NCBI GenBank assembly: GCA_947494205.1
Contig: CANLUH010000003.1
Coordinates: forward strand, 248,001-312,000
Length of the DNA stretch: 64,000 bases
Source of the DNA: an uncultured Flavobacteriaceae bacterium
GTDB lineage: Bacteria; Bacteroidota; Bacteroidia; Flavobacteriales; Flavobacteriaceae
Reading direction: 5' to 3'
Positions 20,267-30,971 of the stretch are shown here, in pieces (within the stretch, counting starts at the first letter, position 1; the number at the start of each line of letters is the position of its first letter). Under the pieces are notes generated by a model. The model did not search any database and was not told the origin of the DNA. It saw nothing but the letters and a program-made list of their open reading frames with translations. The translations under genes and the position numbers were made by a program.

Positions 20267-23200
20267 ATGAATTTACAACCATACACGCCAGCCATGCAAT
20301 CTATAAAAAAGGTGTTTTTTATTTTATTAATGCTCATGAGTTGTAGTATTGTAAGTGGAGCTAATAGTATCGCCCCGCCAAACGCTATAACAGGAGCAGA
20401 GATTGTTGTTGGAGCAGAAATTTATAAAATAGATCCTACACTAAATGCCACTAATTTAGTTACCGAAAATCCGGCAACATTTATTCGGTTAGAAGTGGAT
20501 AGTAATAGTGCGCCTTTTGTATGGTATAGATATACAGTAGAGTTAAAAGTAGCTCCAATTCTTGAAGACGGAAGTGAGGCAACTGCATCTACTGTAAAAA
20601 TGAGTGTAGAGTATAATCCAGAAGGAAATACAGGGAATTTCATAGATCTCTCTTTAAAAAAATTAGCAGGACGCTATGGAGCAACTGTAGCTGTGTTAAA
20701 TATTACAACAGAATATGTAGAATCTGGTACAACGACAACAGTGACGCCAGAGAATGTAACATTATCTCTAGATTATACAGCAGATAAGTATTACGAACTA
20801 TCAACAAATGCCATTACAGTAAGTGAGGAAGAAATACCAGCTACTAATCCATGCGATTTACTATTAAAATGGAATAAAGTAACAGGAGCAAAAGAGTATG
20901 AGTTAGAATGGACTTGGATAGATAACTATGGAGATGCAACATTAGAATTGGCTGCTAATGCCATAGATTTATCTGAAAGGGATTTTCAATTAAACAATAC
21001 AAGAGTTCAATTAAAAGACGAAGACAGTGGTTTCGTATCTGTACAAATGCAATACGAAATTCCGTTAGTATATGCTAGAGGGTATTTAGTATATAGAGTA
21101 AGAGCGGTAGGTCGTTTTTTAGATGATACTAGTATTCCGTATTATGGAGAATGGTCTCAAGTAGGGACAGAGAATTCAACAATTCAGAACTGGGGAGATA
21201 GATATAAAATACAAGAGACACACGAAAAGGAAAAAAACTGGCAATTTCAAGCTAGTTATGCAGAAGAAGGCAAAAAGAAAGAAGTTGTAAGTTACTTTGA
21301 TGGTACGTTAAGAAACAGGCAAACCGTAACAAAAATTAATAGCGATGATAATGCTATCGTTGGCGAGGTAATCTACGATAATCAAGGACGACCAGCAGTA
21401 GAAGTGTTACCAGTACCAGCTGGAGACGATAAAATAAAATTCTATAACGATTTTAATAGAAATGAAGAAGATGTTAAATACACACACAACGATTTCGATT
21501 GGGATAAAGCAGATGATTGTGAGATAGATCTTTCAGGAATGTCTAATAATACCTCTGGAGCTAGTAAATACTATTCAGGAAATAATACAGTACAAAATAA
21601 CTTTCAAGATTATGTGCCAGATGCATTAAACTTTCCATTTAGTCAAATAGAATATACACCAGATAATACAGGAAGAATTAGAAGAAAAGGAGGCGTTGGA
21701 GTACAGCACCAATTAGGTACTGGTAGTGAGATGAAATACTATTACTCACAACCAGGATCTTCTTTCGAAATTAATAGACTATTTGGACGAGAAGTAGGAA
21801 AACTAAACCATTATAAAAAAAATGTAGTATTAGATCCTAACGGGCAAGCCAGTGTTAGTTACATAGATCCACAAGGAAGAACTATTGCAACAGCTTTAGC
21901 GGGAGGAAATCCGCAAGAAGCAGATGGCACAGCAATACTAGAAGGATTAGAAGATGAAGAGGATATTAATAATGAATTACATGGATTAATAAGTTCTAAT
22001 TTATTAGAGAATAATGACGCTTATGCTACAGGAAGATATGGAACAACCCAAGATGGATTTAGGCACTATAGACAATTTACTATAGAAGATAATTTTACAC
22101 AAGTAACATCTACATATACTTTAAATAATGCTGAAGAATTTACATTTTTAGAATGCCCGCAAACATTTCCATACGAGTACGATTTAACATTAGCAGTAGG
22201 AGACGATTGTGGAGATATAGCGAGATCCACTAATGACCGCTTAATAACTGGCGTCAATTTTTCATTTCCTATAACATTTTCAGAAGGAGAATATACTTCA
22301 GTTAAAGATTTAATAGTTAGCCAAGAAGCATTAGAAGAACATTGGAATACCTTTTTAGTGAATGCGCAATCTGAATGTTTATTAACTATTGAAGATTTTG
22401 CCCTAGTAACATTCGATTGTGCTACAATAGATTGTGAGGTAGTGTCCCAAGGCATGACAAGCTATATTGTAGACAGATTAACAACAGTATATGGTACAGG
22501 AGGATTTACAGTTTCTGGAGATGTAATTACAGTAACCGAAACAGACTCGGAAATTGCAGCAGAAATGGAAGCCTACATAACAGGATTAGAAGGTTCATTT
22601 GAAATTGTTGAAGAATTCTGTGAAGAAAAAACACGCTGTTACATTAACGAACAAACATTATTGGCAGATATGAGTCCGCATGGCCAGTATGGAGATGTTA
22701 GTTTCGATTTTGAAGACACAAACGGAGATGGAGAATTAAATGGAGAGGAATTTACATTGTCTACCATAAGTACGGCTTTAAGTATTTTTAATGATGGTTC
22801 AGGAGGAACTCCAAACGGTTTGTATCATAACCAAAATCAATCTACAACAGGAAACAATTGGAGGAAGCCTATTTTTAATTATAAGGATTCAGAAGACAGT
22901 GCAGATGCAAAAATAATAGTAACAAATACAGGGAATGATGATGAAGGCAATACAATATGGAATCCAGAAGTATTGTTTGTAGATGAAGATGGAGATGGAA
23001 ATAATGATATTCAGCCATTACCAAACCCAGTAACAGGAGAGCATGAAATACTACCACAATATCTAGCAAATGTTGCCGATTTCATTGCGGCATGGAACCC
23101 ATATTGGGCACATTCATTACTAGAATATCACCCAGAATATTGCTATTTAGAATATTCACAAGCTATGTGTAACGTAGCTGAAAATGAGCAAAGTGTATAT

Positions 23201-26200
23201 GGTTTTGAAGATTACTTAAGAAGCGTTACTACCTATAGTTTTGCTCAAAGTGAAGGTTTAATAGGGAGTGGTTTCTTACAAATATTAAATGCTGATCCTT
23301 ATTTTAATAACCAATATGCATCCGAGAATGATTCGTCAATAAATTATGCACAGTTAAGATATGCTATAATGAATGAAGCGTTATCTAAAAATTACGATGG
23401 GTTAGGCGATTATATAATAGATAATGATAATGATGAGGTATTTGGAATGCTCTCTTACAGTTATGCCGTAGAAGCCTTTGGAAGTTTAATGAATCAAGAC
23501 AATATAGCCTCATTACCAGATTCAGCATCTGCTTTGTATGGTTCTGCCGCAATAGGTAGTTTAACTACAGAAGAAAAAGATAGTTTATGGATTCAGTATA
23601 TGAATAATTATATAGGGTTAAGAGCAAAAATATACGATGCTTTTATCTCAATACACGCTAGTAATAGCGGATGTTATAATGAATGTTTGTTAGCAGATAT
23701 TATAGATCAAGATGTTATAGAGTTAGGAGAAGACTATAATATAGATATTGCATCAGGTTCAGGCTCATTTACAGATCCTTTAGTTAGTTATTTAGATGTG
23801 CTTTTCAGTACTTCAGATGTCGCAACTGTAATACAAAATGAATTAAATCCGCCAAATGTGACATTATGTAATTCTAGCTCTTCAGAGTTATATGCAGAGA
23901 AGGTAAAGCGATTCCCATTATCAACATACCTATACAATGCAACTATTTTAAATGAAGATTCTGAAACTATAAATAGTAATGATGAAAATTACTACGATAT
24001 AACAGGAAAGTGTAAATCGCAAGCCGATTTAGAAATCTTTTTAAGAGGCTTTTTCGATGAACGTAATGGATTAGGCTCAATAACTTCAAGTTTAGAATAT
24101 GGAAGCACCTATTTTACAATCGATTTATTTGAAAATCTTGGAGGAGTAGAAGAAGAAACACCTACTTTGAGTGGAGAAATAATAGGTTCAAAATTAAATA
24201 TTCTTATTAGTGGTGTCGCTAATTTAAAATGTAATACACCCATTACAATAGAGCTGCCTGCTGGCTCAGGATTAACATGGGGAAGTTATGGAAGCTCATG
24301 GCAATTTGTAGATAATGTAGGGATTACCGAATTGTATTTTGATCCTACAATAGAAGAAGTAGAACGTTATCATTTTGAAGTTTTAGGCACAATAAATCAA
24401 GGAGGTACAACTAAAGAATATGTGTTTAAAGGTAATACATGTGCAAAATTAAATGATTGTTTAGAAACTTGTGGAGACGATTGCGATAGACCATATACTA
24501 TAGCCGCAAAGAATGATCTTGTAAACCTTTTAAACAGGATACATAACGACAATAATCTTAATACCACGAGTAACATTAACATAGGAAGTTATAATGAATA
24601 TACAGGTAGTTTTATACCTCAATTTTATAATGTTCCTCCAAACCCTTTATATCGATTTAATTCAGAAGGACAACTTCATTTTTCATTCCATAATCCATCA
24701 ACAGGCTCGTTAATATTTAAAATGAATGGTGATTATAGTAATGCTAATTCCTTTATAGATGAGTTTCTGGATGTTAGATTCGAATTGGAAACAATGTCTA
24801 CTAACGGACCTGCTCATAATATTGTTTTGGTATACAGAACATTAAGCGGTAATGTTATTGAAGATCAAGGTGTTTTAGAGTATACACAACATGTATTGCT
24901 AGACGTTTGTTTAGAAGATCCAGAATACTTTTTAACCTTTATCTTAAGAAAAGAGATTTCAGAAACATCCAACCCATCTAGTAGATTACTAAGTAAAGAT
25001 ATCGTCTTCTCAATACCTAATAAAACTTACGCAAAATACGAACTTATAGATTTAGATTTCAGTGTTGCATTTGGAAATAGTGATTATATAGATAATGGGG
25101 ATTTAAATCCTGTTGATTTTAATATAGCTAATACTAATTTAAGTATAAATTTAAATGGAGAATTATTTAACCAAACATTAAATAACTTGGAAATAGAAGC
25201 CATAAGTGGATTGGGAGGAGTAAATCAAGAATTTCATTGTTTTGATACCGATTCACCTATAAACAGACCTTTAGAAAACGATTTGTCTCATCAAGGGAAA
25301 TACCCTGCTAGTTTTGATATAAGTCATCTAGACTATACTATTAACGGTCATAATAAAATATTCCCTTTTAACGAAGGAATGGGGTTACCTGCTGCAATTG
25401 TCGAAGACCCTACGAATGGCGAAGAGCCTACCATAATGCAAAGTATTAACGCTATAGGAACAATGGCTAATCCGCAGCCTTTTATTAACTGGATAAGTCC
25501 TTTTAATGATGTAGATAATAAAGCGCTTTCCATTACCGTTAATTCTCCTTTCTTTACCTGTAGTCAGAAAAACCCAAGATGGCAAGATACCTTTACAATG
25601 AGTTTTGATGATGGAGTAAATATTGACTTTGGTGCGAAGCTTAGATTAAATGGAGAGCTAAACTTAATTGAGAATCAGCCTAATCAAGGAGATGCTTTTT
25701 ACTTTGGAAATATAGCAAGACTAAACTATTTAGATCCAAGTAACAATGATGTCCTATATTCACTAATAGTAGGCGCACAAACATCTATAGATTTTGAAGA
25801 GCCTACAGGAGAAACTTGTCCATGTGTAGTACAAACTGTAAAACCAGTAAGCTGCGATGATAAATGGGAAACATTTACACAATACTTTGGTTTTGAGGAG
25901 GTAACCTATAATAATGGTCCTGCTGATTCTCCAGCAACTTATACCGTTGTAGAATCAACACAAAACGTATCTGGAGTTCAATTACCAGAACCGTTTACAA
26001 AAGAATTTTTCTGCGGAATGAATTATGCGCACATTACCGATACTTATATTCATTATTTAGAAACCCTAGGAGTAGATTCTGTTTCGCACCCATTTTACCT
26101 AACCATAGGCGCCTTTGGAGATACAAACTTAAATTATGGATTCGATGACCCATTAACAGCAGAACATGAGATGGAACTTGTTATTAATGGATTTGTAGGG

Positions 26201-29200
26201 ACACCATTAGTAGATGGTTTGCCATCTCCTCAATGGAAAGATTATGTAGACAACTATATTATGGAAAACAGTCCATGTATCCCAGCACCAATGTTTCCAG
26301 AAGTTGAAATTAATGTAGAGGTAGACCCAACACCATGTAACGAGATTATAGAATCTATTACCCAAGCGTATGCACAAGACAGTTATAATGAGTATTTAGC
26401 ACAATTAAAAGCAGATTTTGAACAAGCCTACATAACAGGAGCTATAGAAACGGTGCAAGAAACCTATAAATCTGTTTATGCAGATAAACAATACCAATAC
26501 ACGTTATATTATTACGATCAAGCTGGTAACTTAACACAAACGGTACCACCAGAAGGTGCTAAACGATTAGGAGATGGGTTAGAACTGGCTGAAAAAGAAG
26601 CATTAAATAACCAAATAAATATAGATAAAGAAAATCCAGAATTACCACCAGTAGCAGCACTGCCAGAACATACTTATAAAACAAATTATAAGTATAATAC
26701 ACTAAATCAATTAGTATGGCAAAATACACCAGACGGAGGAGAAACACGATTTGCTTACGATGATTTAGGAAGAATAATAGCATCTCAAAATGCTAAGCAG
26801 AAAGAAGAAAGTACATTTACAATGTCTAATAACTATCCTGTACTTAATTTTCAGGAAGACATTCTTAACACATTCGATTTTGGTTCTAACGGTAAAAATG
26901 TAACCAGAATAAATAACTCTGGTTGGAGGGGTGCTAATGGAACAGACATTGTGCAAGGTAACGTGTCTGTGCAAAGAACTATAAAAGGCCCTATTGAAAC
27001 TAATTATTATACAGCATTGGGGTTAAGTTATTCTAACAGTGATTATAATCATGCTGCAAAAAGTGCTTACGGATTTTATGCATATTATAATTCAAGACAA
27101 GGTATTAGAAGACTGTATACTTACTATAATGGTCAACTTCAGTTAATTACTGGCTCTAATGAAAGCTACGCAATTGATGATGTACTTAAAATAGAACGAA
27201 TAGGAAGTACTATTAAGTATTATAAAAATGATATAGAAGTCCGTTCTGTAAATGAATTCGTAGCCAACAGCCCAGCAATGCGACTGGAGTTAGGTATGTA
27301 TAGATTAGGAACTAAAATATATGATATACAATTAATAAACGAAATAGAAGAACAAGGAGAAGCGTTTAGTTATACAAACTATGATGGTTTAGGACGAATT
27401 GTAGAAGCAGGAGAAATATATACAAATGAATCGTATATACTTAATGGAGGAAGTTACTATATAAGTGATGATGGAAGGTTAATAAATAAAACTAATGGTT
27501 TTAGCGGTCCTATTGAAAGTAAAGTGAATTATTTTGGGAGCATTTTTATCAAAAAAGTAGAAATAACCAATACTATTTACGATAAAATGATTTCTGGAAA
27601 AGAAACCCTTTTCGAAGACTACGCTTATAATGATAGAAATAGAGTAACAGCCGTTTTATATCTAGAAGAGAAAGTACCATTTGAGCCTTCAAAATTTAAT
27701 TTTAATAACGCTATTTATTACGATTATGACATTCATGGAAATGTAAAAGAGTTAATTACAGAAATTAATGACAAACAACTAAGAGATTGGAACCAACACT
27801 ACAAGAAAGTACAATACGAATACGATTTAATAAGTGGTAATGTAAACCAAGTTACTTATCAGAAAAAACAAAGAGATCAATTTATTCACCGTTATGAATA
27901 TGATGACGATAACCGTATAGTTAATGCGCAAACCTCTAACGATGGTGAAATTTGGGAAACCGATGCTAAATACCAATACTATGAGCATGGCCCATTAGCA
28001 AGAGTGCTTACCGGAGATAAAGAAGTACAAGCAATGGATTATGTGTACACTTTACAAGGTTGGCTTAAAGGTGTAAATGGCGAACAATTAAATGGAAATG
28101 ATGTAGGAAACGATACAGGTTTAGTAACAGCAAGAGATGCTTTTGCTTACACATTATCTTATTTTAATAACGACTATACTGCACGTTTAGCAACAAACCC
28201 ATTTACTAATAGCGAAACTCATAATTCAGCTAATCCAGGGCTTAAAAACGGAAATATTCGCGGGATGACTACCGCTATTATGGATACAGATGAAAATCCA
28301 TTAAACATAGCATTTAATACCTATGGTTACGATCAGTTAAACCGAATTGTATCCATGCAAAATATGGAAAGTACACCATTAGGAGGAACTCCAAGTATTA
28401 ATGGCGTAGAAGCTAAATACTCATACGATAGAAATGGTAATTTACAAACGCTCCACCGCTCTGCGAAAACGGATGCTGGTATTATTAAATCTATGGATGA
28501 GTTAACCTATAAGTATTATGATATTGCGGGGCAACCAAGCAATAGATTACAAATAGTTAATGATGACGTGCCAGATAACACTTTCGAAGCTGTAGACATA
28601 GACAACCATCAAAAAGATTACACCTATGATCAAATAGGACAATTAACAAGCGATGTAGACGAGAACATTAAGAAAATAAACTGGCGAGTAGATGGTAAAG
28701 TTAAGAGCATAATAAAAACTGATGGACAGGAAATTACATTTACTTACGACGGATTAGGTAATAGATTATCTAAACACAACTTAACTGAGCAAAAAACAAC
28801 CTATTACTTTAGAGATGCGCAAGGTAATGTGCTAAGTGTGTACAACCAATTACCATCTAGATCAGCGCCTTATATATTAAAGGAACAACATATCTACGGA
28901 AGTTCTAGAGTAGGATTACAACAGCCAGAATTAAGTTTAGTAGGAATAGGAGCTACAACTGTAGAAAAAGGAAATACATTTAACCGTATTGTAGGTGATA
29001 AGCGTTACGAATTAAGCAATCACCTAGGTAACGTGTTAGAAGTAATTAATGATAAAAAATTACCTAACTTAGTCTCAGGTTCTTTTACATATTTTAAACC
29101 AGACGCAATTGTTTATAATGATTACTATCCTTTTGGGATGCTACTGCCTAATCGTAATGGAAGTAACGATAGCTATAGGTATGGGTTTAATGGGAAAGAA

Positions 29201-30577
29201 GTAGATAATGAAGTTAAAGGAGTAGGTGTTCAATACGATTATGGGTTTAGAATTTATGATGCTAGGTTAGGAAAGTTTCTATCTCAAGACCCTTTATTTA
29301 AAACATATCCTTTTTATACTCCTTATCAATTTGCAGGAAATTCTCCAATTAGATTTATAGATTTAGACGGCTTAGAACAAGCTGATAATTTTAGTAACTT
29401 TAGTTTGAGAGATTGGTTAGAATGGGCGTTTGGATATGATACTATTGATGGGATATCTGAAAAAGAAAGGACTCAAGAAGGAAGAGATAGAAATGATCGT
29501 AATTTTGAAAAACGAAAAAAAGTTGCTGTATATGCTGCAAAAATTGAAAAAGTTACTCAAACATCTAAAGAAATAGGAGATTTTGTTTTACCTGTTGAAT
29601 TATATGAGCAAATTACTACAGGTAAAAATTTAGATGGAACAGAAGCAACTCCTGGAGAAATTGCATTTAATGTTCTAACCATTATACCTTTTGCTAAATT
29701 ATTAAAGGGAGGTAAAGTAGTAGTAAAACATGGTGATAAATTTATTGAAATCTCTGAAGATGTAGCTCAATATGTCTTAAAAAATATGAAACACAAACCT
29801 TGTGGCTGTTTTGTTTCTGGAACCAAAGTATTAGCTGAGGATGGGTATATTGATATAAATTCAATTTCTATTGGTGATAAAGTTTGGTCATATAATACAG
29901 AGACAGGAAGAGTTGAATTAAAAAGTGTTTTATATACATATACCACTTATTTTTCCCAAACATTTAAGATTTACTTGAAAGGAGAAATAATTGAGGCTAC
30001 TCATGAGCATCCATTCTTTGTAGATGGAATATGGTTAAAAGCTGAAGAGCTAAAAGTAGGACATAATTTAAGAAGAGAAGATGGAAGTTATTCTGCAATT
30101 GAAAAAATTGAGGTTTTAAATTATGATGAAGATATTCCTGTATATAACTTAACAGTTAAGGATAATAGTAATTACTTTGTTTCTAATCAAACAATTTTAA
30201 CTCATAATGGAGATCCTTGTAGTACTTTAGTAAAAAAAGCTAAACTATTAAATGGAAAAGAGCTTATTGTTGATGATGCTAAATCATATGAACAAGCAAG
30301 AAATATAGCTTTAGAATTGGTAGGAGATTTATCAGGAGATAAAGGCAAAAAAGTAATTGGAAGACTACAAAAAAGTATTGGAAATGGAAAAACTGTAGGT
30401 AGACAAAGTAAAGATGGACTTGTCAGATGGAGATTGGATTTTGACCCTGAGAAAGGAGTTCATATCAATGTAGAAGATTTTAGGGGAGGGAAAGGAAAAA
30501 AAGCATTAAAATTCGCAATTAAATTTGAAGGAAATGAAGAAACTTTTAGAGCATTATTAAAAGTATTAAATAAATAA
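20267..30577 (+). CDS. Giant RHS/YD-repeat protein with Hint domain and C-terminal toxin
   Basis: 3436 aa. N-terminal signal segment (start at 20267, or Met10 at 20294 just before KKVFFILLMLMSCS). A DUF6443-like region follows (YDNQGRPAVEVLPVP near 370). Two acidic calcium-type loops stand at about 816 (DTNGDGELNGEE) and 906. YD repeats run from about 2070 to 2950 (FAYDDLGRI, YSYDRNGN, FTYDGLGNR), interrupted near 2190-2360 by a jelly-roll-like insert. The RHS core is YRYGFNGKE, then FLSQDPL and FIDLDGL, ending near residue 3035. The tail has a Hint domain from Cys3181 (CGCFVSGTKVL) to His3313-Asn3314, and a ~120-aa toxin with RWRLDFDPEKGVHINVEDF. I cannot name the toxin family. The core should self-cleave, with Hint splitting off the toxin. 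An immunity-like gene follows at 2 bp. No T9SS domain is present. Confidence 0.85.
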   Translation: MNLQPYTPAMQSIKKVFFILLMLMSCSIVSGANSIAPPNAITGAEIVVGAEIYKIDPTLNATNLVTENPATFIRLEVDSNSAPFVWYRYTVELKVAPILEDGSEATASTVKMSVEYNPEGNTGNFIDLSLKKLAGRYGATVAVLNITTEYVESGTTTTVTPENVTLSLDYTADKYYELSTNAITVSEEEIPATNPCDLLLKWNKVTGAKEYELEWTWIDNYGDATLELAANAIDLSERDFQLNNTRVQLKDEDSGFVSVQMQYEIPLVYARGYLVYRVRAVGRFLDDTSIPYYGEWSQVGTENSTIQNWGDRYKIQETHEKEKNWQFQASYAEEGKKKEVVSYFDGTLRNRQTVTKINSDDNAIVGEVIYDNQGRPAVEVLPVPAGDDKIKFYNDFNRNEEDVKYTHNDFDWDKADDCEIDLSGMSNNTSGASKYYSGNNTVQNNFQDYVPDALNFPFSQIEYTPDNTGRIRRKGGVGVQHQLGTGSEMKYYYSQPGSSFEINRLFGREVGKLNHYKKNVVLDPNGQASVSYIDPQGRTIATALAGGNPQEADGTAILEGLEDEEDINNELHGLISSNLLENNDAYATGRYGTTQDGFRHYRQFTIEDNFTQVTSTYTLNNAEEFTFLECPQTFPYEYDLTLAVGDDCGDIARSTNDRLITGVNFSFPITFSEGEYTSVKDLIVSQEALEEHWNTFLVNAQSECLLTIEDFALVTFDCATIDCEVVSQGMTSYIVDRLTTVYGTGGFTVSGDVITVTETDSEIAAEMEAYITGLEGSFEIVEEFCEEKTRCYINEQTLLADMSPHGQYGDVSFDFEDTNGDGELNGEEFTLSTISTALSIFNDGSGGTPNGLYHNQNQSTTGNNWRKPIFNYKDSEDSADAKIIVTNTGNDDEGNTIWNPEVLFVDEDGDGNNDIQPLPNPVTGEHEILPQYLANVADFIAAWNPYWAHSLLEYHPEYCYLEYSQAMCNVAENEQSVYGFEDYLRSVTTYSFAQSEGLIGSGFLQILNADPYFNNQYASENDSSINYAQLRYAIMNEALSKNYDGLGDYIIDNDNDEVFGMLSYSYAVEAFGSLMNQDNIASLPDSASALYGSAAIGSLTTEEKDSLWIQYMNNYIGLRAKIYDAFISIHASNSGCYNECLLADIIDQDVIELGEDYNIDIASGSGSFTDPLVSYLDVLFSTSDVATVIQNELNPPNVTLCNSSSSELYAEKVKRFPLSTYLYNATILNEDSETINSNDENYYDITGKCKSQADLEIFLRGFFDERNGLGSITSSLEYGSTYFTIDLFENLGGVEEETPTLSGEIIGSKLNILISGVANLKCNTPITIELPAGSGLTWGSYGSSWQFVDNVGITELYFDPTIEEVERYHFEVLGTINQGGTTKEYVFKGNTCAKLNDCLETCGDDCDRPYTIAAKNDLVNLLNRIHNDNNLNTTSNINIGSYNEYTGSFIPQFYNVPPNPLYRFNSEGQLHFSFHNPSTGSLIFKMNGDYSNANSFIDEFLDVRFELETMSTNGPAHNIVLVYRTLSGNVIEDQGVLEYTQHVLLDVCLEDPEYFLTFILRKEISETSNPSSRLLSKDIVFSIPNKTYAKYELIDLDFSVAFGNSDYIDNGDLNPVDFNIANTNLSINLNGELFNQTLNNLEIEAISGLGGVNQEFHCFDTDSPINRPLENDLSHQGKYPASFDISHLDYTINGHNKIFPFNEGMGLPAAIVEDPTNGEEPTIMQSINAIGTMANPQPFINWISPFNDVDNKALSITVNSPFFTCSQKNPRWQDTFTMSFDDGVNIDFGAKLRLNGELNLIENQPNQGDAFYFGNIARLNYLDPSNNDVLYSLIVGAQTSIDFEEPTGETCPCVVQTVKPVSCDDKWETFTQYFGFEEVTYNNGPADSPATYTVVESTQNVSGVQLPEPFTKEFFCGMNYAHITDTYIHYLETLGVDSVSHPFYLTIGAFGDTNLNYGFDDPLTAEHEMELVINGFVGTPLVDGLPSPQWKDYVDNYIMENSPCIPAPMFPEVEINVEVDPTPCNEIIESITQAYAQDSYNEYLAQLKADFEQAYITGAIETVQETYKSVYADKQYQYTLYYYDQAGNLTQTVPPEGAKRLGDGLELAEKEALNNQINIDKENPELPPVAALPEHTYKTNYKYNTLNQLVWQNTPDGGETRFAYDDLGRIIASQNAKQKEESTFTMSNNYPVLNFQEDILNTFDFGSNGKNVTRINNSGWRGANGTDIVQGNVSVQRTIKGPIETNYYTALGLSYSNSDYNHAAKSAYGFYAYYNSRQGIRRLYTYYNGQLQLITGSNESYAIDDVLKIERIGSTIKYYKNDIEVRSVNEFVANSPAMRLELGMYRLGTKIYDIQLINEIEEQGEAFSYTNYDGLGRIVEAGEIYTNESYILNGGSYYISDDGRLINKTNGFSGPIESKVNYFGSIFIKKVEITNTIYDKMISGKETLFEDYAYNDRNRVTAVLYLEEKVPFEPSKFNFNNAIYYDYDIHGNVKELITEINDKQLRDWNQHYKKVQYEYDLISGNVNQVTYQKKQRDQFIHRYEYDDDNRIVNAQTSNDGEIWETDAKYQYYEHGPLARVLTGDKEVQAMDYVYTLQGWLKGVNGEQLNGNDVGNDTGLVTARDAFAYTLSYFNNDYTARLATNPFTNSETHNSANPGLKNGNIRGMTTAIMDTDENPLNIAFNTYGYDQLNRIVSMQNMESTPLGGTPSINGVEAKYSYDRNGNLQTLHRSAKTDAGIIKSMDELTYKYYDIAGQPSNRLQIVNDDVPDNTFEAVDIDNHQKDYTYDQIGQLTSDVDENIKKINWRVDGKVKSIIKTDGQEITFTYDGLGNRLSKHNLTEQKTTYYFRDAQGNVLSVYNQLPSRSAPYILKEQHIYGSSRVGLQQPELSLVGIGATTVEKGNTFNRIVGDKRYELSNHLGNVLEVINDKKLPNLVSGSFTYFKPDAIVYNDYYPFGMLLPNRNGSNDSYRYGFNGKEVDNEVKGVGVQYDYGFRIYDARLGKFLSQDPLFKTYPFYTPYQFAGNSPIRFIDLDGLEQADNFSNFSLRDWLEWAFGYDTIDGISEKERTQEGRDRNDRNFEKRKKVAVYAAKIEKVTQTSKEIGDFVLPVELYEQITTGKNLDGTEATPGEIAFNVLTIIPFAKLLKGGKVVVKHGDKFIEISEDVAQYVLKNMKHKPCGCFVSGTKVLAEDGYIDINSISIGDKVWSYNTETGRVELKSVLYTYTTYFSQTFKIYLKGEIIEATHEHPFFVDGIWLKAEELKVGHNLRREDGSYSAIEKIEVLNYDEDIPVYNLTVKDNSNYFVSNQTILTHNGDPCSTLVKKAKLLNGKELIVDDAKSYEQARNIALELVGDLSGDKGKKVIGRLQKSIGNGKTVGRQSKDGLVRWRLDFDPEKGVHINVEDFRGGKGKKALKFAIKFEGNEETFRALLKVLNK
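29121..29194 (+). repeat. Inverted repeat copy 1, in the RHS core
   Basis: 74 bp identical to the reverse complement of 31975-32048, with the match ending at both sides. It encodes YYPFGMLLPNRNG and NDSYRYGFNG of the RHS core. The last codon (GGG) ends exactly at 29194. Confidence 0.95.
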
Positions 30578-30579
30578 TT

Positions 30580-30963
30580 ATGATTTTATTAGAGGAATGT
30601 ATTGACGTGTTAAAAAAAGAAAAAGATTTTTTAGAATATGATGAGTTGAAAAGTGAAGAGTTATTTGAAACTCTTCAAAAGAATATCAAATTTACAGAAT
30701 ATGGTAAAGTGGATTTTGAAGGAATAAGCTATATAAAAGCAAATTCATTAGAAGAACTAAACCTTGAGAACATAAAGATACTTATATTCTGGGATGAAAT
30801 GTCTCTTCCAGTTTTACAAACTAATATAAATTCAGTAATCAAATATTTAGATGATGTTTTAGCTGTAAGTTTTCAAACATGGCTTGTATCTTTAGACTTT
30901 AAATATATAATAGAGTATAGTTATGACAGCTCGATTAGTACTAATCTAAATATTACAAGATAA
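30580..30963 (+). CDS. Probable immunity protein for the Hint-linked toxin
   Basis: 127 aa, acidic, no signal peptide or membrane segment, so cytosolic. It starts 2 bp after the stop of the giant RHS gene, the standard place for a polymorphic-toxin immunity gene. The part ILIFWDEMSLPVLQTNI, then YLDDVLAVSFQTWLVS and YIIEYSYD resembles small immunity proteins found after RHS/Hint tips, as far as I can judge by eye. Expected role: binding and neutralising the ~120-aa C-terminal toxin in the producer. It lies inside the potentially invertible segment, so it would always move together with its toxin. Confidence 0.7.
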   Translation: MILLEECIDVLKKEKDFLEYDELKSEELFETLQKNIKFTEYGKVDFEGISYIKANSLEELNLENIKILIFWDEMSLPVLQTNINSVIKYLDDVLAVSFQTWLVSLDFKYIIEYSYDSSISTNLNITR

Positions 30964-30971
30964 AACAGTTT

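Noticed and set aside
26680-28820. Apparent repeats in the giant RHS gene as DNA tandem repeats
   Set aside because: They are degenerate YD protein repeats. At DNA level they do not form uniform tandem arrays.
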